Assembly: GCA_946478635.1 (NCBI GenBank)
Contig: CAMLCX010000027.1
Location: forward strand, 1-19,035
Direction of reading: 5' to 3'
Source: an uncultured Pseudomonadota bacterium
Lineage (GTDB): Bacteria > Desulfobacterota_B > Binatia > UBA9968
DNA length: 19,035 bases
Positions 7,539-15,022 of the stretch are shown here, piece after piece (within the stretch, counting starts at the first letter, position 1; every line of letters begins with the position of its first letter). The translations under genes and the position numbers were made by a program. The notes beneath the pieces are model-generated. The model made no database searches and was not told where the DNA came from. It saw only the letters and a list, made by a program, of their open reading frames with translations.

Positions 7539-7554
7539 GCGGCTTCCAGGCCGC
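7539..7554 (+). other. Leader hairpin next to the VOC ribosome site
   Basis: GCGGC (7539-7543) and GCCGC (7550-7554) form a 5-bp stem with loop TTCCAG. The stem ends 2 bases before AGGAG (7557-7561), the ribosome site of the VOC gene at 7569. It may influence translation, but such a short stem could be chance. Confidence 0.25.
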
Positions 7555-7568
7555 GTAGGAGAGCGACG

Positions 7569-7961
7569 ATGTTAAATACGCACGGTGTGCTGCATTTCAG
7601 TTTGCCGGTTACGGATCTCGATCGGAGCCGAAAGTTTTACGAGGAGTTGCTCGGCATGAAGGTTGTCGAGCAATCGCCGCGAATGGTGTTTTTAAAGACG
7701 GGAGAGAACTACTTCATTTTGGCGAAAGGCAAGGAGCCGTTGAAATACGATTCAGCGAAAACGACGCCGGTGCATCACGCCTTCAAAGTGAAACTCGAGG
7801 ACTTCCAGCCGTCCATCGACTTTCTGCGCAAGAGCGGGGTCGAAGTGTTCCATATCGAGGATCGAAATGAGGGTGTGTTTTGGGGCCCGCAAGCTTACTT
7901 TCTTGATCCCGACGGCAACAAGTTGGAAATCTACGCTGGCCCTGGTGCAAAGGACAAATAA
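7569..7961 (+). CDS. VOC (glyoxalase/bleomycin-resistance/dioxygenase) family protein
   Basis: A 130-residue single-module vicinal-oxygen-chelate protein with paired beta-alpha-beta-beta-beta folds. Likely metal ligands are H9 (GVLHFSLPVTDLDRS), H69 or H70 (PVHHAFKV) and E120 (DPDGNKLE), the usual His-His-Glu set. Family members include glyoxalase I, extradiol dioxygenases, epimerases and fosfomycin-resistance transferases. This short form cannot be assigned more exactly. The start is firm: AGGAG at 7557-7561, 7 bases before the ATG. A possible 3' stem-loop lies just after the stop. Confidence 0.88.
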   Translation: MLNTHGVLHFSLPVTDLDRSRKFYEELLGMKVVEQSPRMVFLKTGENYFILAKGKEPLKYDSAKTTPVHHAFKVKLEDFQPSIDFLRKSGVEVFHIEDRNEGVFWGPQAYFLDPDGNKLEIYAGPGAKDK

Positions 7962-7962
7962 C

Positions 7963-7989
7963 GGCCAACCGAAGCATTTCTGGTCGGCC
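7963..7989 (+). terminator. Weak candidate terminator stem-loop
   Basis: GGCCAACC (7963-7970) and GGTCGGCC (7982-7989) pair at 7 of 8 positions with an 11-base loop, starting 2 bases after the VOC stop. The following sequence is pyrimidine-rich (CTGTCTTCGTTTCG) but lacks a real T-run, so termination strength is doubtful. The rest of the gap up to 8195 shows no recognised element; it becomes AT-rich near 8130-8250 and may hold the promoter of the next gene. Confidence 0.35.
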
Positions 7990-8195
7990 CTGTCTTCGTT
8001 TCGATCTCTTTCCGAGACACCTCGACCGAGGCGTTAACGCATCGCGTCGGAGCAGAGGAAATTCACGAGCTTTTCTCCTCGCGGTTGTCCTTTCATTACT
8101 TTCATTGCGGAAAATGCTATTCTCGTCGTCCAATATAAGCGAGGAGTTTAGGTTTAAGAAAGGGCTTGTCAAATAGTGCAGGGATAAAATCAGGT

Positions 8196-9365
8196 ATGGT
8201 ATCTAAATATTCGAAACATAAGCATTTGTTGTATTTAAATATAGTGTCGGGTGCGGTCACCATGTCGCTGGCGGCGAGTTTATTATTGGTCTCAGGCCGG
8301 GCGTACTCGGCCGGTGAAGCCCTGGAGTTTAACCGGCGGGCTACGGCGACGGCGCAAATTCTCGCAGGCATTTCGCCGAACCCGCCCGACCCGACTCTAA
8401 CGCGATTTATCGAAACCGACGCCTTCAAAGAACACCAGCAATGGATGACCCATAGTTGGAATCAAGTCCGGGGGCGCATTCAAACAATGGAGAACTGGCG
8501 CAGCCATGAGATCAAGCTGTCCGGCGCGCAGAGAAAAACTGTTCTTTATCCTTTCAGCGGTCCGGATTTTCTGAACGCTTATACTTTTTTCCCCGAGCAC
8601 GGTCGCTATGTTTTTTTCAGTCTGGAGCGTCCCGGGGCGTTACCGGATTTGGAATCCGTTACGCCGGTTCAGTTTGCCAAGTTGCTGCAGGACGTACGCA
8701 GCGCCTTTCGTGATATCTTCGAGCGCAACTACTTCATCACTTCGTACATGACCAAGCAACTGACGACGCCTTGGATCCGCGGCACCGTGCCGGTGATCGC
8801 GACCATGATGGCGTTAATGAACCGGCGCATCGTTCGGATCGAACCCCTCGATCTCTTTCCTGAGCTGACCCGGTCTTACGATGCTCTCGAGGCAAGGCGG
8901 CCGCGAGTTTTGATGCGCGCGGTGCGCATCGAGTTCGCCAGTCCAAATGCGCCGGGAACGCAACAGCTGTATTACGTTTCGCTCGACGCAACGGACAAGG
9001 CTCTCGAATACTATCCCCACTTTTTAGCTTGGGCCGGTCAGTACAAGCCGGCAACGGTGCTCCTCAAATCGGCTTCCTACTTGCTGCACGACAGCCAGTT
9101 TACCAAGACGCGCGAGATGCTTTTGGACGCGGCCGATATTGTCGTGCAGGACGACACAGGCATCCCCTATCGCTACATCAGCCAGGAGCCCTGGCAGGTA
9201 AAGCTCTACGGCCGGTATCGCAAGCCGATCAGGCCGATGACCTATGCCTACCAAAAAGATCTCGAAACAGCCTATAGCTCCCGGCCGGAGCAGACGCCGC
9301 TGCCGTTTCCGTTCGGATACCACTGGCGCGGTCAGGAATCCGGTCTCATCATCGCGCACCGGTAG
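8196..9365 (+). CDS. Exported protein of unknown function with YPFSGPDFL motif
   Basis: A 389-residue protein with a basic N-terminus, a hydrophobic core at about 11-33 and a likely signal-peptidase site at AYSA|GEA (near residue 39). It is probably periplasmic or secreted. The motif YPFSGPDFLNA is at 118-128, followed by FFPEHGRYVFFSLERPG. I associate this pattern with an uncharacterised family of exported proteins, but cannot name it and see no catalytic motif. The ATG at 8196 gives a normal signal peptide. An in-frame TTG at 8166 would lengthen it by 10 residues; neither start has a strong ribosome site. The 5' region around 8160-8250 is clearly more AT-rich than its surroundings. The next gene begins 12 bases after its stop, so the two form one transcription unit, both exported. 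Confidence 0.82.
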   Translation: MVSKYSKHKHLLYLNIVSGAVTMSLAASLLLVSGRAYSAGEALEFNRRATATAQILAGISPNPPDPTLTRFIETDAFKEHQQWMTHSWNQVRGRIQTMENWRSHEIKLSGAQRKTVLYPFSGPDFLNAYTFFPEHGRYVFFSLERPGALPDLESVTPVQFAKLLQDVRSAFRDIFERNYFITSYMTKQLTTPWIRGTVPVIATMMALMNRRIVRIEPLDLFPELTRSYDALEARRPRVLMRAVRIEFASPNAPGTQQLYYVSLDATDKALEYYPHFLAWAGQYKPATVLLKSASYLLHDSQFTKTREMLLDAADIVVQDDTGIPYRYISQEPWQVKLYGRYRKPIRPMTYAYQKDLETAYSSRPEQTPLPFPFGYHWRGQESGLIIAHR

Positions 9366-9377
9366 TGTGGCGGATGC

Positions 9378-10235
9378 ATGTCGCGCCTGTTCTGCGCGGG
9401 TATTGCTCTGCTGATCATGGCCACTGCTTTGCCCGCCGCGGAAACTCGCCGGCAATCTTTTCAAACCAGCGACGGCGTAACGCTTTCTTTTCTTGAGGCG
9501 GGGCGGGATCTCGCCGGGAAGAAAAACCTGACCATCATCTTGGTCACTGGCTGGTCCATGCCGGCGACGATCTGGCGAAATCAAATCGACTTTTTAAGCC
9601 GCCGCTATCATACCCTTGCGCTGGATCCGCGCGGGCAGGGCGAATCGGAGGTTCCGACATTCGGTTACAGAGCCGAGCGGCGCGCCACCGACATTAAAGA
9701 ATTCATCGAACCTTATTCAAAGGTGTTGCTGATCGGCTGGTCGCTGGGAGCCGTTGAATCGCTGCAATACGTTCACATGTTCGGCAGCGAGCAGCTCGCG
9801 GGCTTGGCGCTGGTCGATAGCTCAGTGGGCGAAGGACCGGCGCCCAAGGCCGGCGGAAATTTCAAAGAACGTTTGCGCGAAGACCGCGACCGAGCGCTCA
9901 GCGAATTTGTTCAAGCTATCTTTGCCAAGCCGCGCAGCGGCGATAACGTGGCCGAACTGGTTCGAGGAGCCAAACGGATGGCATTGGAGGATAGCCTGGC
10001 GCTGCTCGACTATCCGTTCGAGCGTTCGCATTGGCGCGACATTGCGCGTCATTTCAACAAGCCGTTGCTCTACATCGTTACGCCGCAATTCGAGGCGCAA
10101 GCGGGAAATCTCAAAAAAAATCGCCCGGCAACTCACGTGGAAGTTTTCCGGAAGGCAGGGCATGCGTTGTTCGTCGACGAGCCCGAACGGTTTAATGCTC
10201 TTGTCGAATCATTCGCACGACAAATTTCGCGGTGA
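9378..10235 (+). CDS. Exported alpha/beta hydrolase
   Basis: A 285-residue alpha/beta-hydrolase-fold protein with an N-terminal signal peptide (hydrophobic stretch 5-19, cleavage near LPAA, about residue 21), so it acts in the periplasm or outside. The nucleophile elbow GWSLG places S122. The oxyanion region is LVTGWSMPATIW (55-66) and the catalytic His is H262 in GHALFVDEPERF. The catalytic acid is unclear: after strand 7 the sequence reads LYIVTPQFEAQAG, with E239 instead of the usual Asp, and D211 is another candidate. The fold covers esterases, lactonases and dehalogenases; the substrate is unknown. It starts 12 bases after the exported unknown protein, with only a weak ribosome site (TGGCGG), which suggests translational coupling. 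It converges with the amidohydrolase at 10312. Confidence 0.87.
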   Translation: MSRLFCAGIALLIMATALPAAETRRQSFQTSDGVTLSFLEAGRDLAGKKNLTIILVTGWSMPATIWRNQIDFLSRRYHTLALDPRGQGESEVPTFGYRAERRATDIKEFIEPYSKVLLIGWSLGAVESLQYVHMFGSEQLAGLALVDSSVGEGPAPKAGGNFKERLREDRDRALSEFVQAIFAKPRSGDNVAELVRGAKRMALEDSLALLDYPFERSHWRDIARHFNKPLLYIVTPQFEAQAGNLKKNRPATHVEVFRKAGHALFVDEPERFNALVESFARQISR

Positions 10236-10311
10236 TCCCCTACGACCATGCCGGCGGGCCAATAGCGCCGATACCAGCGCGATTGTTTCGAGACGAACTG
10301 GTGATTATGTC

Positions 10312-11469
10312 TCAAGGCTCGCCGAACAGCCGCACCGTGTTGTCGTAAAGCAATTTTCTTTTCTGACTGTCCGATAGGTCCTGCCGGGCAAGTATTTCCA
10401 GAGCCGCGTTATCGCGTCCCTCGCCGTGCGGGAAGTCGGAGGAAAACAGCACATGATCTTCGCCGATCAGCTCGAAGAGCTGGTGCAGCATCGAATCGTC
10501 GGCCTCCGCAGCCATAAAGATTCTCCCTGACTTCACGTATTCCGGAATGCTCGAACGCGGCAGCTCCGCCGCGTTGGGCATGCTCAAGCCGAACGGGTGC
10601 GCGCCTCGATCGAGCGGTAAGTAATGGTCCATTCGGGACACCATATAAAAAATCCATTCGGCGCCGAACTCGAGAAACGCAACTTTGAGATTCGAATAAC
10701 GATCCAGCATGCCATGGCCGACAATGGCCATGAACGCGAGCTGCGCCGGTAGCGACATGCCGATAATGTGGCCGTCGTAGATCGACCGGCCGAGCTGGGC
10801 GAGCGGCGGGTAGCTCATGCCCATGTGCACGCAGAGCGGCATTCCGGTGCGAGCGAACTCATCCCAAATCGGCAGAATGGTCGGGTCGGACAGAAAACGC
10901 TCGCCGGCGGTGCCGAACACCACGGCAGCCCGGGCGCCCAGGCGCTGCATTTCCTCCAGGGCTGCGAAAGCTTCTCGCTGATCGCGTAAGGGGAGAAGGC
11001 CCGACCACTTGAGGCGCGACTGAGATTCCTGGCATTGCCGCGCGACGTAGCGATTATAGGCGCGGAAAAGCGCCGCCTCGAAACCCGGATCGGCCGTCAT
11101 GTGCGCGTAAAGCGTGCTCGGAAAAAGCATCTGAAAGTCGAAGCCCATTCGGTCCATGTCACGCAGCCGCGCGGCCGGATCGGCCAGCGTCATACTTCCG
11201 ACTGAACAATGTTCGCGCTTCGTCTCGGCGCCGAATTCGGCTATGACATTGCGCGGTGTATTGGCCTGCTGCGCGCCGGGGCCGAGGGCGTGCGGTTCGA
11301 TGGAGCCTTCGATCAACCATCCCGCAGTGTAATTTCCCAGCCCGGAGGCATCGTGAATGGAGACGGGGCGAGGTCGCCGCGCCCGGTAAGGCTCCGGCAA
11401 ATCGTCCCACATTTTTGGATTGATGGAGCCGTGCGCGTCGGCGTCGAAAACGCGGTAGCCTTGAAGCAT
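10312..11469 (-). CDS. Amidohydrolase-2 family metal-dependent hydrolase or decarboxylase
   Basis: A 385-residue TIM-barrel protein of the amidohydrolase_2 (PF04909) type, which includes ACMSD and related nonoxidative decarboxylases and hydrolases of aromatic-pathway intermediates. Likely metal and catalytic residues are D11xH13 in VFDADAHGS, H215 in LCVHMGMS, and D345 in LFSSDFPHGEG. The FLEGG-like turn reads FLEFGAEW at 265-272. The N-terminal site is DxH rather than the HxH of ACMSD, usual for this branch. The ATG at 11469 was chosen because AGGAGGAG (11477-11484) lies 7 bases upstream. The open frame continues to 11595 and that extension looks hydrophobic, but it has no ribosome site and crosses the terminator of the upstream gene. 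Transcription is therefore probably independent of the methyltransferase genes. Confidence 0.9.
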   Translation of the reverse strand: MLQGYRVFDADAHGSINPKMWDDLPEPYRARRPRPVSIHDASGLGNYTAGWLIEGSIEPHALGPGAQQANTPRNVIAEFGAETKREHCSVGSMTLADPAARLRDMDRMGFDFQMLFPSTLYAHMTADPGFEAALFRAYNRYVARQCQESQSRLKWSGLLPLRDQREAFAALEEMQRLGARAAVVFGTAGERFLSDPTILPIWDEFARTGMPLCVHMGMSYPPLAQLGRSIYDGHIIGMSLPAQLAFMAIVGHGMLDRYSNLKVAFLEFGAEWIFYMVSRMDHYLPLDRGAHPFGLSMPNAAELPRSSIPEYVKSGRIFMAAEADDSMLHQLFELIGEDHVLFSSDFPHGEGRDNAALEILARQDLSDSQKRKLLYDNTVRLFGEP

Positions 11470-11550
11470 AAGGCTTCTCCTCCTGCCGAAATGAGATGAA
11501 CCCGCCAGTTCGCTGCGAGCGATGGCGCACTGATAATACAAAATGGCGGC

Positions 11551-11592
11551 AATTAAAAATGCGCAGCGCGCCGGCCATGGCACGCTGCGCAT
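11551..11592 (-). terminator. Intrinsic terminator after the methyltransferase genes
   Basis: ATGCGCAGCG (11559-11568) and CGCTGCGCAT (11583-11592) form a perfect 10-bp inverted repeat with a 14-base loop. Read on the minus strand, the stem is followed directly by TTTTTAATT. It lies 38 bases past the stop codon at 11631. This is a good Rho-independent terminator for the methyltransferase transcript and separates it from the amidohydrolase gene. Confidence 0.78.
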
Positions 11593-11630
11593 CATCGAGT
11601 CGAGACGAAGTTTACGCTAGGATCGGTAAT

Positions 11631-12443
11631 TTACTTTGCGCGCGTCGCGCTCCATTTAGCGCCGCCGGCATTGCCTTCCATCGAGTTGCCATTGACACGC
11701 CCGGTGTACTGGGTGGAGCCGGCGGTAAAGCTGATCTGATCGCCGTTGAGCTTGCCGTTGATCGGCGCGGCGGCCTTGCCGTTTTTGAGCGTGCCGGTGA
11801 TCACCTGAAAGGTTTGCTTGATCGCCAGCTCGCCCTGGGGCAGTTTCCAGGTGCCGCCGACTTTGGCCGGAACGATCCACAAGTGAGCCGTGCACCAGTT
11901 GGTGCAACCTTCGACTTGGGCGGTTTCGTCCGGTTTCCAATCCTCCATGTCGAAGGAGTTGGAAACGATGCGCGTGCCGGGTTTGAGATCGAGGATTTTG
12001 GGCCGGAGTTTTAAATTGATGCTCGGCAGCAAAAACATAGTGATGACTTGCGCCTGCGAGAAATCGCTTTCGAACAGATCCGCTTTCATAAAAGTCGCTT
12101 TGTCGCTGACGCCCTCCTTGGCGGCATTGCGCTTCGACAGTTCGACCATGTCAGGGTTGTACTCGATGCCCAGCGCCTTGGAGCCATGCTTCGCCGCGGT
12201 GATCACCGTGCGGCCGTCGCCGGAGCCGAGATCGATGACGTAATCCTTCGGCGTGACTTTCGCCATTTCAAGCATCTTGTCGACCAATGCCTGCGGCGTC
12301 GGCACCCAAACCACGTCCTTCCCTGCCTGGCCGACTTCGGGCTGGAATTCCTTCGCCGGCTGCGCCTGCGCCAGGCCGGCGGCGAGCGCCAAGCCTAGCG
12401 CGAGTATGAGAAAAAACTTGCGGGATAAAAACACCTTATTCAT
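11631..12443 (-). CDS. Exported class I SAM-dependent methyltransferase with C-terminal beta domain (copy 1)
   Basis: A 270-residue protein in three parts. Residues 1-27 are a signal peptide (basic start, LILALGLALAAG core, AQA|QPAK). Residues about 45-195 form a class I methyltransferase domain with motif I VIDLGSGDGR (69-78) and an acidic end of strand 2 at E94 (GIEYNPDM). KADLFESDFSQ (120-130) is motif II-like, followed by VITMFLLPSINLKLRPK. This resembles the FAM173/ATPSCKMT-like lysine methyltransferase pattern. Residues about 196-270 are a beta-rich tail with repeating GTW...G, ITGTL, NGKLNGDQI and YTGRVNG segments. C180 and C184 (GCTNWC) are kept in the paralogue and could form a disulfide. 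GGAGGAGG upstream of 12443 is the ribosome site, somewhat distant (10 bases). Target and cellular location are unproven; export of a SAM enzyme is unusual. Confidence 0.86.
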   Translation of the reverse strand: MNKVFLSRKFFLILALGLALAAGLAQAQPAKEFQPEVGQAGKDVVWVPTPQALVDKMLEMAKVTPKDYVIDLGSGDGRTVITAAKHGSKALGIEYNPDMVELSKRNAAKEGVSDKATFMKADLFESDFSQAQVITMFLLPSINLKLRPKILDLKPGTRIVSNSFDMEDWKPDETAQVEGCTNWCTAHLWIVPAKVGGTWKLPQGELAIKQTFQVITGTLKNGKAAAPINGKLNGDQISFTAGSTQYTGRVNGNSMEGNAGGAKWSATRAK

Positions 12444-12549
12444 AATCCATAAGCCTCCTCCGAATTGAGATTCCTGATTATTGTTATAGCAGTCGGAAAG
12501 CGGCGCGTGGAGAGCCGCGCAAAAAAAGTTTGCATTGCCCCCTTATTTT

Positions 12550-13350
12550 TTATCTTCCCGACCGAGTGGCGCTCCACTTTGCGCCGCCCGTGGAGCCTTC
12601 CATCGAGTTGCCGTTGACGCGGCCGGTGTATTGGGAGCCGCCGGCGGTAAAATTGATCTGCTCGCCGTTGAGCTTGCCGTTGATCGGTGTCACTGCGTTA
12701 CCGGACTTGAGAGTGCCGGAAATCATCTGAAAGGTTTGCTTAAGGGTTAATTCTCCCTGGGGCAGATTCCAGGTGCCTTCTACTTTCGCCGGAACAATCC
12801 AAAGATGCGCCGTGCACCAGGAGTTGCAGCCTGGGACCGTCGCGCTTTCGTCCGGTTTCCAGTCGGCCATGTCGAAGGTATTCGAGACGATCCGCGTGCC
12901 GGGTTTAAGGTCCAAAATCTTGGGCCGGAGCTTGAGGTTGATGCTCGACAACAGGAACATGCTGATGACCTGAGCCTGCGAGAAATCGCTTTCGAAAAGA
13001 TCGGCTTTGACGAAGCTCGCTCGGTCGCTCACTCCCTCTTTGGCAGCGGTCCGTTTCGATAGCTCGACCATGTCCGGGTTGTATTCGATGCCGAGCGCTT
13101 TTGCACCGCGTTTGGCCGCGGTGATCACCGTGCGGCCGTCGCCGGAACCGAGGTCAATCACGTAGTCCTTCGATGTCACTTTGGCCAAGTCGAGCATTTT
13201 GTCCACCAAAGATTGCGGCGTTGGCACCCAGATGACGTCTTTACCTTCTTGACCGACCGAGGGTTGATAGTCCTTGGCCGGTTGCGCCTCGGCAAATTGA
13301 GCGGTTAGAGATAAAATGGCCGCTAAGATAATTAGACGAAAGAAGCTCAT
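12550..13350 (-). CDS. Exported class I SAM-dependent methyltransferase with C-terminal beta domain (copy 2)
   Basis: A 266-residue tandem paralogue of the gene at 11631. A hand count gives about 42 differences over some 242 mature positions, roughly 83 percent identity, across both the methyltransferase domain and the tail. It has a signal peptide with cleavage at AEA|QPAK (near 22), motif I DLGSGDG at 66-72, E89, and Cys pair C175/C179 (GCNSWC). In the motif after strand 4 it has FLLSSIN where copy 1 has FLLPSIN. The start at 13350 was chosen because GGAGG lies 9 bases before it. An ATG at 13359 directly abuts that GGAGG and is unlikely. The gene is first of the pair on the minus strand, with a 106-base gap and no terminator before copy 1, so the two are probably co-transcribed up to the terminator at 11551-11592. 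Confidence 0.86.
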   Translation of the reverse strand: MSFFRLIILAAILSLTAQFAEAQPAKDYQPSVGQEGKDVIWVPTPQSLVDKMLDLAKVTSKDYVIDLGSGDGRTVITAAKRGAKALGIEYNPDMVELSKRTAAKEGVSDRASFVKADLFESDFSQAQVISMFLLSSINLKLRPKILDLKPGTRIVSNTFDMADWKPDESATVPGCNSWCTAHLWIVPAKVEGTWNLPQGELTLKQTFQMISGTLKSGNAVTPINGKLNGEQINFTAGGSQYTGRVNGNSMEGSTGGAKWSATRSGR

Positions 13351-13395
13351 GACCAACATCCTCCAAAAGTCGTATTCAGGAAAAACAATGGCTGA

Positions 13396-13423
13396 AGTTT
13401 AAAGTTCATTCTGAATAACTCAA
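13396..13423 (-). promoter_or_regulatory. Candidate promoter of the methyltransferase pair
   Basis: On the minus strand, TTGAGT (13418-13423) and TAAACT (13396-13401) are separated by 16 bases, each matching the sigma-70 consensus at 4 of 6 positions. They lie about 46 bases before the start at 13350, in the AT-richer gap behind the MFS gene. The match is modest and based on reading only. Confidence 0.3.
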
Positions 13424-13540
13424 GTATTTCGGAATGTCTAGAATGGCCGATAAAGGGCGTGGTGATTCTGCGCTCCAAGGGCAACTATTTTAACGAAATA
13501 CCGTGACATTAATGATCGTGTAACTGTCAGCTTTGTTGCG

Positions 13541-14812
13541 TTAGAATTCGAGCTTGCGAATCGCCGGTATGAGCCAGGCAACGATCAATGTCAGAACGAT
13601 GACCATGGCTCCCATGGTGGCGACGGTCAGCGGCGCGCCGATGAAATGCGCGGTGGTGCCCGCGAACATGGCGCCCAGCGGCATAAAGCCGCGGTCGAGC
13701 ATATAAAGACTCAAAACCCGGCCGCGCAACTCGTCGGGCACGATTATTTGCAGTATCGTGGCCGTGCTGGCAAGAAAGAACATCTGAAAGATGCCGACGA
13801 TCACCAAAGTAATAAGCGCGAGCGGAAACCAGGTGATCTGCGAAAAGAGAATGAGAAACCCGCCGAGCACGACGATGCTGCCCACCAAAAATATTCCCTG
13901 GCGCTTGACGCGGCTGCCGAGCGACGCCATCGTCAACACGGCGATCACTGCGCCGAGGCCGGGGGCGGCCATCAGCAAGCCCAAACCCTCAGGTCCGATT
14001 TTGAGCACGTCTTTTTGGAACACCGGCATCAGTGTTTGGTAGGGCACGGCGAAAATGCGGGGCACGTAGGCCAGCGCCATCAAGGCCAGCACGGCAGGAT
14101 TCGACCAGACGTAAGCGAAACCTTCCTTGAGGTTGGCGACCGCGGATTTTTGGGTCGCCTCGGCACTGTGAGGCGGGATGTGCATCCAGTAAATCATCGC
14201 CAACACGCCTGAATAGGCGATGGCTTGCAGAAAAAAATTCTCCGCCGCGCCGAGCCAGGCGATGAGCGCGCCACCCAACGCCGGCCCGATGACCTTCATT
14301 AAGTTAAAGCCGCCCGAATTGAGCGCCACCGCATTGGCCAGATCTTGTTTCGGCACAACATTGGGAATCATGCTCATGCGCACCGGTTCGGTGATTGTCC
14401 AGGCGACGCCGGTGATGAGCGTGAACAGAAAAATATGCCACACTTGCAAGAAGGGCGATGCCACCAGCAGACCCATCAGCAGCGCGGTCACAATCAAAAC
14501 ACTTTGCGTTTGCAACAGTAATTTGCGCCGGTCCATGCGATCGGCCGCGACGCCGGCCATGGGGCCGGTGACCAGGAATGGCAGCGCGCGCAAACCATTT
14601 AGCGCGCCGAGAAGCATGGAATTTCCCGTGAGGTCGTAGAGCAGCCAGCCCAACGTGACCTGTTGGATCCATTGCCCGGCACTCATCATCAGGGTGCCGG
14701 TCCAGAGATATCGGTAATCTATGTGGCGGAGGGAAGCGAAGGTTTGAAAACGAGGGCGGCGTTGCGACGATTCAGTGGATACTTTAACCGGCTGCGATAG
14801 TTCTTCTTCCAA
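13541..14812 (-). CDS. MFS transporter, EntS/MFS_3-like exporter
   Basis: A 423-residue inner-membrane protein with about 12 hydrophobic segments, of the major facilitator type and closest in style to the MFS_3 / enterobactin-exporter (EntS) group. The opening FASLRHIDYRYLWTG and the motif-A loop GVAADRMDRRKLLL (about 87-100) between helices 2 and 3 are typical. VVPKQDLANAVALNSGGFNL and VPDELRGRVLSLYML are also family-like segments. Such proteins export siderophores, drugs or metabolites by proton exchange. The start is uncertain. TTG at 14812 has AAGGA about 10 bases upstream and is preferred. The frame is open to a GTG at 14917 that lacks a ribosome site and would add 35 non-hydrophobic residues. 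It follows the VOC gene on the same strand after a 210-base gap holding an inverted repeat. Confidence 0.85.
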   Translation of the reverse strand: MEEELSQPVKVSTESSQRRPRFQTFASLRHIDYRYLWTGTLMMSAGQWIQQVTLGWLLYDLTGNSMLLGALNGLRALPFLVTGPMAGVAADRMDRRKLLLQTQSVLIVTALLMGLLVASPFLQVWHIFLFTLITGVAWTITEPVRMSMIPNVVPKQDLANAVALNSGGFNLMKVIGPALGGALIAWLGAAENFFLQAIAYSGVLAMIYWMHIPPHSAEATQKSAVANLKEGFAYVWSNPAVLALMALAYVPRIFAVPYQTLMPVFQKDVLKIGPEGLGLLMAAPGLGAVIAVLTMASLGSRVKRQGIFLVGSIVVLGGFLILFSQITWFPLALITLVIVGIFQMFFLASTATILQIIVPDELRGRVLSLYMLDRGFMPLGAMFAGTTAHFIGAPLTVATMGAMVIVLTLIVAWLIPAIRKLEF

Positions 14813-14960
14813 GTGATGCGTTTCCTTGAGGTATGCTCTTTCATGTTTATCAAGATTTGGCGCGGGTTGCGAACAAAAGCCCGGGGATTTTCCCGAGACG
14901 AAAATGCGGCGAGCCACGTCGTGACGTAGCGGTGTGCCGGACGGCGATTTTTATCGATGC

Positions 14961-15003
14961 CCGATCGAAAGCACTGCGCGTGGATGCGCAACGCTTCGAT
15001 CGG
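14961..15003. repeat. Inverted repeat between VOC and MFS genes
   Basis: CCGATCGAAAGC (14961-14972) pairs with GCTTCGATCGG (14993-15003), 11 base pairs with one bulge, around a 20-base loop that contains a further GCGC...GCGC pair. It begins about 20 bases past the VOC stop on the minus strand. No T-run follows it, so it is not a standard terminator; it may be an mRNA structure or operator. Nothing else was recognised in 14813-15022. Confidence 0.5.
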
Positions 15004-15022
15004 TGCTGGACGAGTGTCGAGC

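Noticed and set aside
7404..7541. Possible integron attC site: GTCTAAC at the end of the DUF6155-like gene and TTAACCCATAACGTTAG before the VOC gene
   Set aside because: The ends resemble attC cores, but the arms do not pair beyond CTAAC/GTTAG, the right core breaks the GTTRRRY rule, and no matching site lies upstream of the DUF6155-like gene.
11470..11595. N-terminal extension of the amidohydrolase that looks like a signal peptide
   Set aside because: No ribosome site precedes 11595, the stretch crosses the GC-rich terminator hairpin, and a perfectly spaced AGGAGGAG precedes the ATG at 11469.
12500..12527. GCGGC...GCCGC hairpin next to a run of seven A between the methyltransferase genes
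   Set aside because: For the minus-strand genes the T-run comes before, not after, the hairpin, and for the plus strand an A-run follows, so it cannot be a normal intrinsic terminator.
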